Source of the DNA: an uncultured Nitrospirota bacterium
Lineage (GTDB): Bacteria > CG2-30-53-67
Assembly (NCBI GenBank): GCA_947259355.1
Contig: CAMYMF010000009.1
Location: forward strand, 19,727-83,726
DNA length: 64,000 nucleotides
Direction of reading: 5' to 3'
Part shown: piece after piece, positions 24,227 through 32,953 of the stretch
Numbering within the stretch: position 1 is the first letter of the stretch
Layout of the letters: the number at the start of each line of letters is the position of its first letter
The notes under the pieces: generated by a model
The model's database searches: none
What the model saw: only the letters and a program-made list of their open reading frames with translations
Told to the model about the DNA's origin: nothing
Program-made: the position numbers and the translations under genes

Positions 24227-26896
24227 TCACGTGGTCAGCCGCTTGTAAATCAGGGGCAGCATCACCGGCAAGGCTTCCAGGTTTTCAATGAGCGTGTAAT
24301 TGGCTTCACCGTACATGTACGGCAGATACTCCCGGCTCTTCTTGTCGACGGTGATGCAGAACGAATTGATGCCGCGCTGCCGACCTTCCCAGAGCGCGCG
24401 CCGCGTGTCCTCCACGGCGTAGTCGGCATCTCCGTAATCGATGTCATAGGGCCGACCATCGGAGAGCAGCACCAGCAGGCGTATACGGGACGTCTGTCGC
24501 TGCAACAACCGGATGGCGTGCCGAATGGCCGCGCCCAGGCGGGTCTGCTGCAACGGACGGATGTTCTCAAAGCGCATCTTGACACTCTCGTTAAAGGGCA
24601 TGTCGAAATCGCGCACGACGAAGAAATCGACCTTTTCCTTGTAGCTGGTGGAAAATCCATAAACCGCCCAGGCGTCCCCGATGCTTTCCAACGCCTCCGC
24701 CATGAGGATGAGCCCTTCGCGCTCCACGTCGATGATCCGTTTGCCCGACGGCAGCTCATCGCCTGTGGAGTAACTCATGTCGACCAGAAAGGCCACCGAA
24801 ACGTCCCGCAGGTTCTTTTCCCGCCGGATATAGATGCGGTCCGACGGCGTCACACCGGCATGCCGCTCCACCACCGACTCGACGAGCGCGTCGTAGTCGA
24901 TATCATCGCCCCGTTCCTCCCGGAAGAACCGCTTGATCCGATCCGGTCGCAGCAGGCCGAAGTGGCGCCGGAGTAGACTGACGATGCCGTAGTTCTCGCC
25001 GATGATGCGGTCGTAAAAGCCGCTGCTCGTCTCGGGCATGTCCATCTCCCGTACCCGGCACCACTCCTTTTTGTAATCATCGAGTCCCCGGTCCCATTCG
25101 TCATAGAGCACCGACTGCCTGAAATGTTTTTCCAGCTCCATATCAGCCAGGACCTGCTCGACTTCCTGGAACAGGTCGTCCAATCTGTCCGGATCCTCCA
25201 CCTGCCAAAGGAGCAGCTCCGATTCGACCCCTTCGGAAGCCTCGATCCGGTGCAAGGCCTCTTCCACCTCTTGCGCGGTCGTCACGATGTTCTTGTCCGT
25301 CAGGCGTTCCACCATCTGGAAGACCAGGCTGGCCATGCCGCTGCGCATGTTCTCCACAAGATCAAAGTCGAGCAAGGCTCGGTAGAATAATCGCTCGGAG
25401 GTCCTGCGGTGCTCACAAGCGGCGACGCTCCCCGTTTCCTCCAGGGCCTCACAGAGCTCCACTGCCAGGTCCAGCGCGTGATGGGTCGTACGCTCCGCAG
25501 CTCTGATTCGAGGAAGCGCGTCGATGAGCAACCGCGTCAACGGGTCTTCCTGGGAAGAAAGGGCTTTGCCGTCGTCCACGGCGCCGAAGCTGACCCTCTC
25601 AAAGACGGAGAGGTTTTGCCCTCTTTCTCCGAACTGCTCCAGATAGCGATGCATGATCGTGCGCCGGTCTTTCTCCAGGCCCGGATACTGCTGGGCCATG
25701 AGATAGTCGACCCGCTCATCTTCCAGAAACTCAAAGATCCGAAAAGCCAAAGCCGGATCTTTGAAGCCGTAGAGTCTATTGAGGTCCCGCAGATGCACCG
25801 TGAAGGTACCCAGAAGGATGTGGTGGAGCTCATGGGCCAGGGCCAATTTGTAGGTCGTGAAGTTCAGGTCCCGATCGTCGAAAATCGCAATCTGCGAAGG
25901 CAGAAATACCCGGAGGCCGTCGGTGATGGAGAAGAACCTCCCCAGGCCGGGCAGGTTGCTGCAAAAAAGCGCAGACGACCGAATCAAGACGGGAGTTCCG
26001 GTGAGCGCTTCGGCATAGGAGCGCAACACGGTATGGATGTCTTTGAGCTCCAGGCCCTTGACCAGTCCTTCCACGGCCTGGCGGCTCTTGCCCGTCTGCA
26101 AGGAGAAAAAGGCGCTGCCCCTTTCCTTGTGTTCGTCGACGTTCTCCAGGCCCTCCGCAACCCAGGCCTCCAGGTCTCGAATAGAAAGACGACTCAGAAT
26201 CTGAGCGGCAGACTTGAAATAGTGTACCGCGAGGTCGAGCTTCTTCGACTTGCCCGCTCCCGAGCCCATGGCGAGCATGCTGTGGGCATCATAACGGGCC
26301 TTGATCTCAGGGCTGTTCTCGATGAGGTGGATGCCGAGACGGGCCCAGTGCTCCAGATCACAGGGGTCAATCTTCTTCAGAACCTCCGGACTCGATTTGA
26401 AGTATTCCTTCGCCGCCTTCCAGGAGTGCCGGGTGATCTCCTCGCCCAGCGACGCCCATTGCTCGAAGCGGTCCGCCCCCATTCTCTCGAGGATGGCCGC
26501 GCTGGCATCGCAATACTGCAAAGCCGCGTCCTGATCGATGTCCGCGAGGGCGCTGCCGTGGCGCAGCCACTGCACGACGAAGGGGGCGCCATATTCGGTG
26601 AGAGCCGGCAATTCCCTTAAGATCGCCGCGGCGGCACTCCATTTGGCCTTTCCCATACCCAGGACGATTTCGAGCATTTCCCCCCGGGTCTCCGGGCTGC
26701 CCAGTCCCCCCAGGAGCGAGGGGGCGGAGCGGAGCATCCATTTGGAGACGGCGGGATCGAAGGGCATGAAGAGATCGGCCACACGGAAATAGGCCTGCAT
26801 CCCGGCCTCATCCAGCAGGGGCTTCGCATCTCGCAGGCTCTGCTCAATGAGAGCGCCACCGACTCTTTCCTTCAGAGCTTTTTCCAATGCCGTCAT
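24227..26896 (-). CDS. NorD/CobT-like VWA-domain protein with HExxH motif
   Basis: 889 residues. Residues 1-300 are helical repeats. Around 350-400 lies AHELHHILLGTF, an HExxH motif (His355, Glu356, His359), followed by FEFLEDERVDYLM with a possible third ligand, reminiscent of zincins. The C-terminal VWA domain (about 690-875) has the metal-ion-adhesion motif DMSYS and LLVLLSDGRPYDIDYGD. NorD-type proteins partner MoxR-family AAA+ ATPases to load metals or remodel enzymes. The NorQ-like partner gene is 9 bases upstream. No norBC genes are present, so the client is presumably a methyltransferase or corrinoid protein of this operon (inference). Confidence 0.5.
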   Translation of the reverse strand: MTALEKALKERVGGALIEQSLRDAKPLLDEAGMQAYFRVADLFMPFDPAVSKWMLRSAPSLLGGLGSPETRGEMLEIVLGMGKAKWSAAAAILRELPALTEYGAPFVVQWLRHGSALADIDQDAALQYCDASAAILERMGADRFEQWASLGEEITRHSWKAAKEYFKSSPEVLKKIDPCDLEHWARLGIHLIENSPEIKARYDAHSMLAMGSGAGKSKKLDLAVHYFKSAAQILSRLSIRDLEAWVAEGLENVDEHKERGSAFFSLQTGKSRQAVEGLVKGLELKDIHTVLRSYAEALTGTPVLIRSSALFCSNLPGLGRFFSITDGLRVFLPSQIAIFDDRDLNFTTYKLALAHELHHILLGTFTVHLRDLNRLYGFKDPALAFRIFEFLEDERVDYLMAQQYPGLEKDRRTIMHRYLEQFGERGQNLSVFERVSFGAVDDGKALSSQEDPLTRLLIDALPRIRAAERTTHHALDLAVELCEALEETGSVAACEHRRTSERLFYRALLDFDLVENMRSGMASLVFQMVERLTDKNIVTTAQEVEEALHRIEASEGVESELLLWQVEDPDRLDDLFQEVEQVLADMELEKHFRQSVLYDEWDRGLDDYKKEWCRVREMDMPETSSGFYDRIIGENYGIVSLLRRHFGLLRPDRIKRFFREERGDDIDYDALVESVVERHAGVTPSDRIYIRREKNLRDVSVAFLVDMSYSTGDELPSGKRIIDVEREGLILMAEALESIGDAWAVYGFSTSYKEKVDFFVVRDFDMPFNESVKMRFENIRPLQQTRLGAAIRHAIRLLQRQTSRIRLLVLLSDGRPYDIDYGDADYAVEDTRRALWEGRQRGINSFCITVDKKSREYLPYMYGEANYTLIENLEALPVMLPLIYKRLTT

Positions 26897-26905
26897 GGCC
26901 GGTTC

Positions 26906-27736
26906 CTAAACGATGGAAGAGACAATCTCCTGGAGCGTCTTCCGGATCTCGGGATCGTCGGTGATCGGGTCAATCAGCGCAATGGTGCAGGCCCGCCTGG
27001 CGTCGACGCCTTTCTTGATCAGGATGCCGGCATAAATGAGCAGACGGGTCGAGACCCCCTCATCGAGCCCCCGGTTCTTCATGGCGCGGAACTTCTCCGC
27101 AATCTTTCGAAGATCCGAGGCTTCCTTTCGATCGACACCGCTTTCGTGTATGACGATTTCCTCCTCAAGACTGGCGGGCGGATAGTCGAATTCCAGTGCA
27201 ATGAATCGCTGTTTGGTGCTCTGTTTCAAATCCTTGAGGACGGTCTGATATCCGGGATTGTACGAAATACAAATGAGGAATTGGTTATGGGCCTCTAGAA
27301 CTTGGCCCCGTTTTTCGAGCGGGAGAATCCTTCGGTCGTCTGTCAGCGGGTGAATCACGACGGTCGTGTCTTTTCGGGCCTCCACGATTTCGTCGAGATA
27401 GCAAATGCCGCCGTATTTCACCGCCAAGGTCAACGGTCCGTCCTGCCATCGCGTCGCGCTGCCGTCGAGCAGGTAGCGGCCGACGAGATCACTGGTGGTG
27501 AGGTCTTCGTGGCACGCGACGGTGATCAACGGGAGGTCCATGGTGTAGGCCATGTAGGAGAGAAAGCGTGTCTTGCCGCAACCCGTCGGGCCTTTGAGAC
27601 TGAGGGGCAATCGGTTTTCGTAAGCGATCTTGAACAGATCCACCTCATCCTCTATCGGCAGGTAAAAGGGCTCGCTGTCGATCCTGAAATCCTGCATGTC
27701 CGTCACAGTGGTCTGCGTGTCCGCAACTTTCCTCAT
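26906..27736 (-). CDS. MoxR-type AAA+ ATPase (NorQ/CbbQ-like)
   Basis: 276 residues. Walker A GPTGCGKT is at 49-56, Walker [12 protein letters not shown] has Asp115-Glu116, and the MoxR-type segment [17 protein letters not shown] precedes it. Sensor and lid regions follow. NorQ, CbbQ and GvpN relatives work with a VWA-protein partner as chaperones that insert metals or reactivate enzymes. The VWA gene follows by 9 bases and the gene before it overlaps by four bases (ATGA), a clear translational unit. Confidence 0.5.
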   Translation of the reverse strand: MRKVADTQTTVTDMQDFRIDSEPFYLPIEDEVDLFKIAYENRLPLSLKGPTGCGKTRFLSYMAYTMDLPLITVACHEDLTTSDLVGRYLLDGSATRWQDGPLTLAVKYGGICYLDEIVEARKDTTVVIHPLTDDRRILPLEKRGQVLEAHNQFLICISYNPGYQTVLKDLKQSTKQRFIALEFDYPPASLEEEIVIHESGVDRKEASDLRKIAEKFRAMKNRGLDEGVSTRLLIYAGILIKKGVDARRACTIALIDPITDDPEIRKTLQEIVSSIV

Positions 27737-28185
27737 GGGGTGTCACCTCCCGGATTTCGGGTCTGTTGTGGCTTGTCCGGCTCTCGTTGGAGTCGGAACT
27801 TTTCGAATACTTTTTTCATCGATGCCTCTGTCGCCGCTCTGACCGCCGGGGCGTCGAGACCGAAGACGACCGCGTTCACGGTCAGCCGCAAAGCCTTTGT
27901 CGGCGGCCCGTCGTTTCCTTCGACGCTGATATCGGCGGGGTCCCCCACGGTGTTGGCATGCAGGAAGCCCCCCGGGTATTCCAGGTAGGCCTTGATGTGT
28001 CCGATATCCTTTGCACCCCGTTGCACGGCGGATTCCGAAATGGCACGCATCAGATCCGCTGCAACGCCCCGCAGCTCTTTGGCGTCCATGGGCTGCGCTC
28101 TGGACACAGCGCACGCCACCCCGTAACTGTTGATGCCCACATGGGTCGGATTTTCCGGTTCTGTCACACCTTTGCCCCGGCTCAT
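27733..28185 (-). CDS. Unrecognised 150-residue operon protein
   Basis: I do not recognise a family. The sequence is soluble and alpha/beta: [18 protein letters not shown], an amphipathic helix with [19 protein letters not shown], then beta segments [15 protein letters not shown] and a C-terminal helix. It has one Cys (about position 26). Both ends overlap neighbours by four bases (GTPase upstream, NorQ-like downstream), so it is an integral member of the operon. It might be an adaptor between GTPase and AAA+ ATPase. Confidence 0.5.
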   Translation of the reverse strand: MSRGKGVTEPENPTHVGINSYGVACAVSRAQPMDAKELRGVAADLMRAISESAVQRGAKDIGHIKAYLEYPGGFLHANTVGDPADISVEGNDGPPTKALRLTVNAVVFGLDAPAVRAATEASMKKVFEKFRLQREPDKPQQTRNPGGDTP

Positions 28186-28799
28186 GCCTTCATAGTAATC
28201 TCCCTGACGGCCTGCGCGATCGTCTGGACACCCTCGCCGGTTCTGTTGGAAAGTCTCACGATCTCCGCCTGGGGGTTGATCTGTTGGACGGCGGCTCGGG
28301 ACTGCTCAATCTTCTCGTTCGATGCCACATCTACTTTGTTCAGAGCGATGATGTCCGCATCGCGCAACTGGGTGCTGACGAGCCTCTTGAGCGTGTCGTA
28401 CCCGAGAAGTTTTTCCGCCCGGGAGGTGTCAAAGAGCACAACCGTCACCCCGATGCGCATGTTGTTTTTTGGGGCGAGGGTTTGCGCGATCTCCCGCACG
28501 GCGTTGGGAACGGCAATACCCGTCGGTTCCACGATGGTGACATCGGGTCGATAGTTCTTGGCCAGCAACTCCAGGGTCTTGCGCATGTTGCCGGCGACCT
28601 GGCAGCAGATGCAGCCACCGCCGATGTCTTTGACGGCCAGTCCGTATTTCTCCATGACTCGGCCATCCACGGATACCTCTCCCACGTCGTTCACGAGCAC
28701 CGCGACTTTGCTGCCCCCCCCGGAGAGTTCCTTGACGAGGGTGAGAATGAGGGTCGTCTTGCCTGAGCCGAGGTATCCTGCGATTTGTACAAGTTTCAT
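28182..28799 (-). CDS. CobW/HypB-like G3E GTPase (metallochaperone)
   Basis: 205 residues of the SIMIBI G3E class. The P-loop is GYLGSGKTT (8-16). The metal-binding CxCC motif GGGCICCQ has Cys63, 65 and 66, and is followed by Walker B-like TIVEPTGIAVP. The base specificity motif is NKVD near 154. The CxCC motif is the zinc/nickel/cobalt site of CobW- and HypB-type chaperones. It follows the fourth UroD-family gene by 13 bases and overlaps the next gene by four. It probably delivers a metal (zinc for a UroD-type enzyme, or cobalt/nickel) within this operon; the metal is not determined. Confidence 0.5.
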   Translation of the reverse strand: MKLVQIAGYLGSGKTTLILTLVKELSGGGSKVAVLVNDVGEVSVDGRVMEKYGLAVKDIGGGCICCQVAGNMRKTLELLAKNYRPDVTIVEPTGIAVPNAVREIAQTLAPKNNMRIGVTVVLFDTSRAEKLLGYDTLKRLVSTQLRDADIIALNKVDVASNEKIEQSRAAVQQINPQAEIVRLSNRTGEGVQTIAQAVREITMKA

Positions 28800-28812
28800 T
28801 GCAGTCCAGCCG

Positions 28813-29835
28813 TCAGCTCTTCAGCGCCTTGACATATTCCTCCATGTTCTGGTGGGGCACTTCCGGCCAGAAGTCGCAGCCGGGCCATACGGCGCTGGCG
28901 CCGCCATTGAGTGATTCCAGCACGGCCGGTCCCACATCTTTTGACGCGCCTTGATGGAGGACTTTTATGGGATCCACATTGCCCAGAATAATTACTTCGG
29001 TGCCCAGTTTCTCTCGCGTGTCGGTGATACAGTTCTTCTGGTCCACGCTGATGGCGTCCGCGCCGCATTCCGCCATATCCTCTACAATGGAGTTGGTATC
29101 GCCGCAGATATGCAGAATGGCCGGCCGCGGCATTTTCGAAATGATCCGAATCAAATGGGGTTTGATGAGGCTCTTGAAACTCTTGGGACTGATGACATCG
29201 GAGGTGGCGCCCATCTCACGGAGCGTGAAATAGTCGGCGCCGGCCTCATGGTAAATTTTGAACACCCCGATGATGAGATCGGAGATCTTCTCCAGCAGCA
29301 CGTTGGTCTTCTCGGGCTCGACAAAGGAATCCTCCAGGAGCTCATCGAGTTCCTTGACTTGCCCCGCGAGCGTAAAGGGTCCCAGAATGTACGTGCCGAT
29401 GGCCACGTCGTTGCCCAGCTCCTCACGAATCTTCCGGACCGCCCCCGTCACCACGGGAATTCTTCCTGCCTGAGCCAGATCGGCTGGAATCTTGACGTCT
29501 TCCACATCCTTCACGGATTTTTCTTTGACGGTTGGATAGAGGAGGCCATCCACGTCATCATAGAAATTCATCTTCGCCCCCATGGCCTCCGCCTCGACGC
29601 CTAGATCGAAGGGGACCACGGCACACTCGAAGCCGAATTCGCGGTACATGCCGGCCGCAGCTTTCGCCATCAAGGCGGGATCTCTATGAACCTTCGCAAA
29701 ATTGATGCCGTATTTTTCGAGAACGGGCACAATGACATTGCCCATCCCGCTGAAAATCGGAGGACGCCCCACCTCCTCTCCCTTCAAGAATTTCATAACC
29801 CTTTCTCTTGGTGTCAGTGTTGTCTGCGTTGCCAT
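28813..29835 (-). CDS. UroD-family methylcobamide:thiol methyltransferase, copy 4
   Basis: 340 residues from the ATG at 29835, which has AGGGAGG upstream. An upstream in-frame start at 29898 lacks a site. Typical MtaA-like opening LTPRERVMKFLKGEEVGRPP. Zinc-binding HICGDTNSIVEDM and the distal Cys in SAVWPGCDFWPEVPHQNMEEY are present. It heads the operon that continues with the GTPase, the AAA+/VWA pair and the zinc-ribbon protein. A conserved palindrome lies about 300 bases upstream. It could act on corrinoid protein made from the downstream operon. Confidence 0.5.
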   Translation of the reverse strand: MATQTTLTPRERVMKFLKGEEVGRPPIFSGMGNVIVPVLEKYGINFAKVHRDPALMAKAAAGMYREFGFECAVVPFDLGVEAEAMGAKMNFYDDVDGLLYPTVKEKSVKDVEDVKIPADLAQAGRIPVVTGAVRKIREELGNDVAIGTYILGPFTLAGQVKELDELLEDSFVEPEKTNVLLEKISDLIIGVFKIYHEAGADYFTLREMGATSDVISPKSFKSLIKPHLIRIISKMPRPAILHICGDTNSIVEDMAECGADAISVDQKNCITDTREKLGTEVIILGNVDPIKVLHQGASKDVGPAVLESLNGGASAVWPGCDFWPEVPHQNMEEYVKALKS

Positions 29836-30377
29836 GCTTCCTCCCTTTTGATGAGTAATGTTAGCAAACGAACTCGCCGGGATGGTCCCCCCTCTCATGG
29901 ATTGTGGTGCAGCGGTTGTCTCATGGCGGGATCAGCTTCTGCTGGGTTCGGCTGAAGCGGGCTGACCGGACCCAAGGGCGGTGCGACGTTGCCCGCACGT
30001 CAACGCCATTTCATCCGCTCTCCTTATCTGGATTAGGTAACGCACCCGCGCCACCGCCTGTGTGGGAAAAAGAGCGGGACAACCGTTTTTTCAGGAAATA
30101 ATGGGGTAACTATACCCGATTCCCGGGAGGATGGAATCGGGGTTTCCCTGATTCTAACGGGGAAAAACCTGAATCTGGGATCCTCAAAGGTGTATGGAGC
30201 GTTGCATGGGCAGCGGAAGCCGGCCCGATCCATTCATCGGTGCACCCAAGGGAACGCGCGGCGAGCTTGCGCAGCGCACTGGGCGAGCCTTGAAAGGGTT
30301 ACTTGCTTCTCAGCCATCCGGCCAACGTGGCAGACGAACAGAAGGTGGGGTGCCGTCGATCTTCTCGCGCTTCCCCG
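29836..30377. other. Intergenic region upstream of the methyltransferase operon
   Basis: 542 bases without a supported gene. It contains a 43-base element (30133-30175) shared with the region upstream of the Hdr/DsrE operon, including a palindrome, plus a second related half-site at 30111-30130. The operon promoter should lie between these and 29835. Confidence 0.5.
30133..30175. promoter_or_regulatory. Palindromic upstream element, copy A
   Basis: GAATCGGGG-TTT-CCCTGATTC (30134-30154) is a near-perfect dyad, followed by GGAAAAACCTGAATC. The same arrangement occurs at 33621-33664. Both copies lie 250-300 bases upstream of minus-strand operons, suggesting a shared regulator. Confidence 0.5.
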
Positions 30378-31235
30378 CTACGCTGACGGTTTTACGTCTA
30401 CAGAATTCTGTCTTTCCTGCTTCCGCCGGAGGATTTCGTCCTGATAGACCCAGTCCTTGGGAATCTCTCGCTTCTTCGATTTCTCCTCGAACAGGAATCC
30501 CGATATCTGGCTTGCGAACATGTGCTCATATTTGGAGAAGGGGACATAGGCGATGAAGGAGAAGGCGAGGAGAAAGTGAATCACCCAGAAGCCGAGATGC
30601 ACCGACAACAGCGCCTCTCTTCCGAGAAGGGACCGTGTGATGACGCCGAATGCCAAACCGACCGGTGACAAATCTGCAGCCGGCGGGTTCAATACCGCAA
30701 TGCGGGCCCCCTCGACCAGAAAGCCCGTGAGAGTGGCCAGGAAGAGAAGGCCCAACAGGACGCCATCCTGGGTGCTCTTCACCATTCTTTCCGGCTTCGA
30801 GATGTATTTCCTGTAGAGTCCGAAGCCACAGCCCACGAGGACCGCCAGTCCTGCAATGTCGAGAATGAAGGAAAAGAGATACCAGATGCCCCCCTTCAGC
30901 CACGGGACAAACCAGTAGTTGATGGTGCGACCGGTTGTGCCCAAAAAGAGCGCCAGCATGCCCCACATGATTCCCACGAGCATCACGCCCCGAATGGTGC
31001 TTCTGCGAAAGAGGCGTTTTGCAACGAAGCAGTCTGACGAGAAGAACTTCGTGATGGAGAGCCAGATGAGTGCCAGAGGCCCCATTCCTTTGAGCTCCTG
31101 ATCAGCGTCCATCCCCTGGCTCCAGAGCCTGAGTTTGTCCCAGAACCCGAGAACGAAAATCACGATGGTTGCACCGGCCAGGAGGTAAAAGCCGTTGACC
31201 ACGCCATGGGGAATATTCCAGAATTCCTCTACCAT
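30378..31235 (-). CDS. HdrE/NarI-like membrane cytochrome b subunit
   Basis: 285 residues with five to six membrane segments (about 13-32, 84-102, 120-143, 159-177, 214-235). His residues in SVHLGFWVIHFLLAF and earlier helices are candidates for haem b ligands. The fold and length match NarI/HdrE/DsrM-type quinone-interacting subunits. The C-terminus is a charged cytoplasmic tail. AAAGGAG precedes the ATG. With the HdrD-like Fe-S protein two genes upstream it would form a membrane-bound HdrDE-like complex that couples a thiol/disulfide pair to the quinone pool. Confidence 0.5.
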   Translation of the reverse strand: MVEEFWNIPHGVVNGFYLLAGATIVIFVLGFWDKLRLWSQGMDADQELKGMGPLALIWLSITKFFSSDCFVAKRLFRRSTIRGVMLVGIMWGMLALFLGTTGRTINYWFVPWLKGGIWYLFSFILDIAGLAVLVGCGFGLYRKYISKPERMVKSTQDGVLLGLLFLATLTGFLVEGARIAVLNPPAADLSPVGLAFGVITRSLLGREALLSVHLGFWVIHFLLAFSFIAYVPFSKYEHMFASQISGFLFEEKSKKREIPKDWVYQDEILRRKQERQNSVDVKPSA

Positions 31236-31250
31236 CTTCGTCTCCTTTGC

Positions 31251-31505
31251 TCACGCCTGTTTCTTGCCGAATTCGAAATGCTCCTGCCGTTGCAGTATCC
31301 GTCTCACCACGACGGGAACATACCGGCAATGTTTGCAATCCTCGCCGAAATCATTCGTGCCCAGACACAGCTCGCCACTGCCGTAATTCATGATGAGCTT
31401 TCCATCATATTCCTCCAGTTTGTCATAGGGGTGGAAGAACATGGTGTCGAGTATTTCCTTTTCCTCGGGTGTAAAACCTTCCAGGTGTACTTTGCAAAGT
31501 AACAT
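31251..31505 (-). CDS. Small hypothetical protein between Hdr-like genes
   Basis: 84 residues with no recognised family: MLLCKVHLEGFTPEEKEIL, then GSGELCLGTNDFGEDCKHCRYVP. Its cysteines, including the final CKHC, could bind a metal. AAAGGGG precedes the ATG. It lies between HdrD-like (16 bases) and HdrE-like genes (15 bases) and must be co-expressed with them; an accessory subunit is plausible. Confidence 0.5.
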   Translation of the reverse strand: MLLCKVHLEGFTPEEKEILDTMFFHPYDKLEEYDGKLIMNYGSGELCLGTNDFGEDCKHCRYVPVVVRRILQRQEHFEFGKKQA

Positions 31506-31521
31506 GGCATCCCCTTTGTTG

Positions 31522-32772
31522 TCAGAGCAACGCAGCCAGATACTGGGTCAGATCATTGATGCGGAGAGGATCCTCGACGGCCCGCCACTGTTCCACGACC
31601 GGGTTGGGTGCCGCGTGTGTTTTCGTGACCAGATTGAGATAGCAAACGGGACAGTTGGTCAGCATGGTCCCGGCAGTGCTCTTTTTCGCTTCGAGAAACA
31701 ACTCCCTGGCAATCTTCGCTGAGATGTCGGAGTTGACCACCCGCTCACCGGCTGAGCCGCCGCAGCAACGACTCACGGTGCCGTGTCTGTCCATGTTCAT
31801 AAGTTTCAGGCCGGGCACCGCGTTGAGCAATTTCCGCGGTGCGTCCAAAACGGCCTTGCCCATGAAAGGCCTGGCCATGGCGCAGGGATCATGATAGGTC
31901 ACGGTTTCCTCTGCCCGTTTGGTGAATTTGAGTTTTCCCTCGTCCAGCAGATCCGCCAGAAGCTCCGCGGTGGTCATGGCCCGAAAGGGGAGTTCCTCGC
32001 CATAGAAATAGGGCCAGAGGTACTTCATGATATCGAGGCACATGGGACAGGAAACGGCCAGCCGCTTGATCCCTTTGTCGGCGAAGGCTTTGACCATGTG
32101 GTTCGCCAGTTCGGCCATAATGCTCCACTCCCCGCTGCCCGCTGCCTGCGGAAATCCGCAGCACCAGGACTCTTCCGGATCGAGCATTGTGAAGGGACCG
32201 GCGGCATTGAACAACCGGACGGCGCCTTCGGCCATCTGGGGCGCATCCCAGGTGCACCCGCACCCTTCGTAAAAGCCGATCTCCGCTTGATCGGCCAATT
32301 CAATGTCGTCGGGCATCCAGATCTTGTATTTGTTGGTGAGTGGGAAGGGGAACGGCGAGCGGTACTTATGGTAATTTGCCAGGGGCCCTTTTTCAAGCGC
32401 TTCCGGGCAACCGAGCGCCGATTCGGCGAATTTGCGGCGGAGGGTCCACCAGAGTTTCTTCGTGTCGATCCCGACGGTGCAGACCTCCCCGCAGGTGCCA
32501 CAGAGCGCACATTTCCAGAGGGAATCCTTGAACCCTTTGAGTTCCTCGTCGCTCACCTGCTTGGAGGGAAACAGTTTTCCCTTCAAAGTGTGGGTCCGCT
32601 CGATATAGCCCTTGTACGCGTGAAGCCTTGCAGGAGGGGAGATATTGGGATCGTCGGTGACATCCTGTACCGGACACCAGTTGAGACATTCGTTGCATCG
32701 GGTACAGGCATCCAGTTCAATCAACTCTTTCTTGGTGAGCCCTTCCAGAAAATCAAAAGGTGTTTTTGCCAT
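31522..32772 (-). CDS. HdrD/GlpC-like Fe-S protein with CCG domains
   Basis: 416 residues. Two [4Fe-4S] ferredoxin motifs stand at the N-terminus: Cys23, 26, 29 and 33 (CTRCNECLNWCP) and CALCGTCGEVCTVGID near 90-105. Two CCG domains follow, CGCTWDAP with CCGFPQAAG, and CCGGSAGERVV with NCPVCYLNL. This is the arrangement of HdrD, GlpC and LutA-type proteins. In HdrD the CCG domains hold the cluster that cleaves heterodisulfides. A membrane cytochrome b gene lies downstream, giving an HdrDE-like pair. In bacteria the disulfide substrate is unknown; glycolate/glycerol-3-phosphate-type roles are less likely because no flavoprotein is adjacent. Confidence 0.5.
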   Translation of the reverse strand: MAKTPFDFLEGLTKKELIELDACTRCNECLNWCPVQDVTDDPNISPPARLHAYKGYIERTHTLKGKLFPSKQVSDEELKGFKDSLWKCALCGTCGEVCTVGIDTKKLWWTLRRKFAESALGCPEALEKGPLANYHKYRSPFPFPLTNKYKIWMPDDIELADQAEIGFYEGCGCTWDAPQMAEGAVRLFNAAGPFTMLDPEESWCCGFPQAAGSGEWSIMAELANHMVKAFADKGIKRLAVSCPMCLDIMKYLWPYFYGEELPFRAMTTAELLADLLDEGKLKFTKRAEETVTYHDPCAMARPFMGKAVLDAPRKLLNAVPGLKLMNMDRHGTVSRCCGGSAGERVVNSDISAKIARELFLEAKKSTAGTMLTNCPVCYLNLVTKTHAAPNPVVEQWRAVEDPLRINDLTQYLAALL

Positions 32773-32953
32773 GGGTTTTTTTCCTCTCGATTGATCAGCG
32801 ACCAGCTGTTGGCATCGCCCATGCGTTTCCCGTCTGCACGGGCAATGTCAGGGGACTGCCCACGGGCAGATGTCTTGCACAAAGGCAGATCGGAAGCAAC
32901 ATCATGCTCAGAATCTAGACCGTACTTCAAGAACCGGCCGCTCTTTGCCCCCC

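Noticed and set aside
24227..27736. Nitric oxide reductase accessory operon (norQD)
   Set aside because: The genes are NorQ/NorD-like, but no norB or norC is nearby and the operon contains corrinoid methyltransferase genes.
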